A stretch of DNA of 16,374 nt from Opitutia bacterium UBA5964 (GTDB taxonomy: Bacteria > Verrucomicrobiota > Verrucomicrobiia > Opitutales > Coraliomargaritaceae), in assembly GCA_002430605.1 (NCBI GenBank), contig DJBY01000070.1, positions 1-16,374 of the forward strand, given 5' to 3'. Under the pieces are notes generated by a model, which saw only the letters and a list, made by a program, of their open reading frames with translations, searched no databases and was not told the DNA's origin. This document shows, piece after piece, positions 15,995 to 16,374 of this stretch. Each line of letters begins with the position of its first letter. Position 1 is the stretch's first letter. Both the position numbers and the translations under genes were made by a program.

Positions 15995-16039
15995 ACACGT
16001 TTTCACCTTTCCACGTTTCCAACTTTTCCACTTCTTATC

Positions 16040-16374
16040 ATGCGCCGCAACCTAGCATCCGAAGACCGAGACGAGGTCGAAATCAACCTCTCGCCGATGA
16101 TCGATATGGTCTTCATTCTGTTGATCTTCTTTATTGTCACCACCGTGTTTGTCGAAGAGACCGGCGTCGAGGTCAACAAGCCCGAAGCATCCGCCGCGAT
16201 ACAACTTGAGAAAAACAGCATTCTGATCGCGGTCACCGCGAACAATAAAGTCATCTACGGTGGCCGCGATATCGGCGTCAGTGGCGTCGCCCCGATCGTC
16301 AAACGCCTGACCCTGCAGGAAGACATCCCTGTGATTATCCAAGCCGATCAAGGTGCCAGCCACGGCGTATTTGC
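16040..16374 (+). CDS. exbD: ExbD biopolymer transport protein, C-terminally cut by the window
   Basis: Open from the ATG at 16040 to the window end: 111 complete codons of a family usually about 130-140 residues long, so most is present. The short cytosolic N-terminus (MRRNLASEDRDEVEINLSP) leads into a single membrane helix, MIDMVFILLIFFIVTTVF (20-37). Asp22 is the conserved proton-carrying aspartate. The periplasmic domain follows, with VEVNKPEASAA and VIIQADQGASHG near the cut end, as expected for ExbD. It follows exbB by 45 bp. That gap is pyrimidine-rich with three TTTCCA copies and no Shine-Dalgarno site. A TonB gene may follow beyond the window, as in similar operons. Confidence 0.93.
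   Translation, partial: MRRNLASEDRDEVEINLSPMIDMVFILLIFFIVTTVFVEETGVEVNKPEASAAIQLEKNSILIAVTANNKVIYGGRDIGVSGVAPIVKRLTLQEDIPVIIQADQGASHGVF

Overview
The window (about 16.4 kb, moderately GC-rich) looks like chromosomal DNA of a free-living Gram-negative bacterium. My best guess is the PVC group, probably a Verrucomicrobia/Opitutae lineage of the Coraliomargarita-Lentimonas type. This is inference. It rests on a GTP-type PEP carboxykinase, a compact topoisomerase IV-type A subunit, a DUF3450-ExbB-ExbB-ExbD module, a small SET protein, REP-like palindromes whose chance ORFs read MEGRRPRRP, and translation starts that almost never carry a Shine-Dalgarno sequence. No phage, integrase, insertion sequence or CRISPR array is visible, so this is mostly a housekeeping region with a few lineage-specific genes.

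Layout. 1-2362 (minus strand): the N-terminal part of an unknown lipoprotein, cut by the window edge, and PEP carboxykinase, whose short AT-rich promoter region holds a dyad. 2681-4777 (plus): topoisomerase IV/gyrase A subunit, divergent from PEPCK. 4778-5171: a gene-free spacer. 5172-7654 (plus): an unknown four-helix membrane protein, a metallo-beta-lactamase-fold hydrolase and a single-domain DEDDy 3'-5' exonuclease. 7655-8187: a convergent intergenic region packed with several different palindromic REP-like units and ending in a terminator. 8188-10239 (minus): a 683-residue protein with an Arg/Gly-rich disordered N-terminal region, an unrecognised folded core and a long Ala/Glu/Val/Pro tail. 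10447-10530: a class II tRNA-Leu with the unusual anticodon AAG, followed by its terminator. 10677-11084: a small SET-domain protein. 11270-12961: a GspE/PilB-type secretion or pilus ATPase. 13202 to the end: a DUF3450 protein, an ExbB-like channel protein with a large periplasmic extension, a classical ExbB, and ExbD cut by the window end.

How the genes work together. The last four genes form a tight same-strand operon that should build a proton-driven inner-membrane motor of the TonB/TtpC type. The hydrolase and exonuclease are only 45 bp apart and may be co-transcribed. The other genes appear to be independent units.

No clear new defence or mobile system is present. The most notable items are the A34 leucine tRNA, the Arg/Gly-rich low-complexity protein, the multi-family palindrome cluster and the window-wide lack of Shine-Dalgarno sites.
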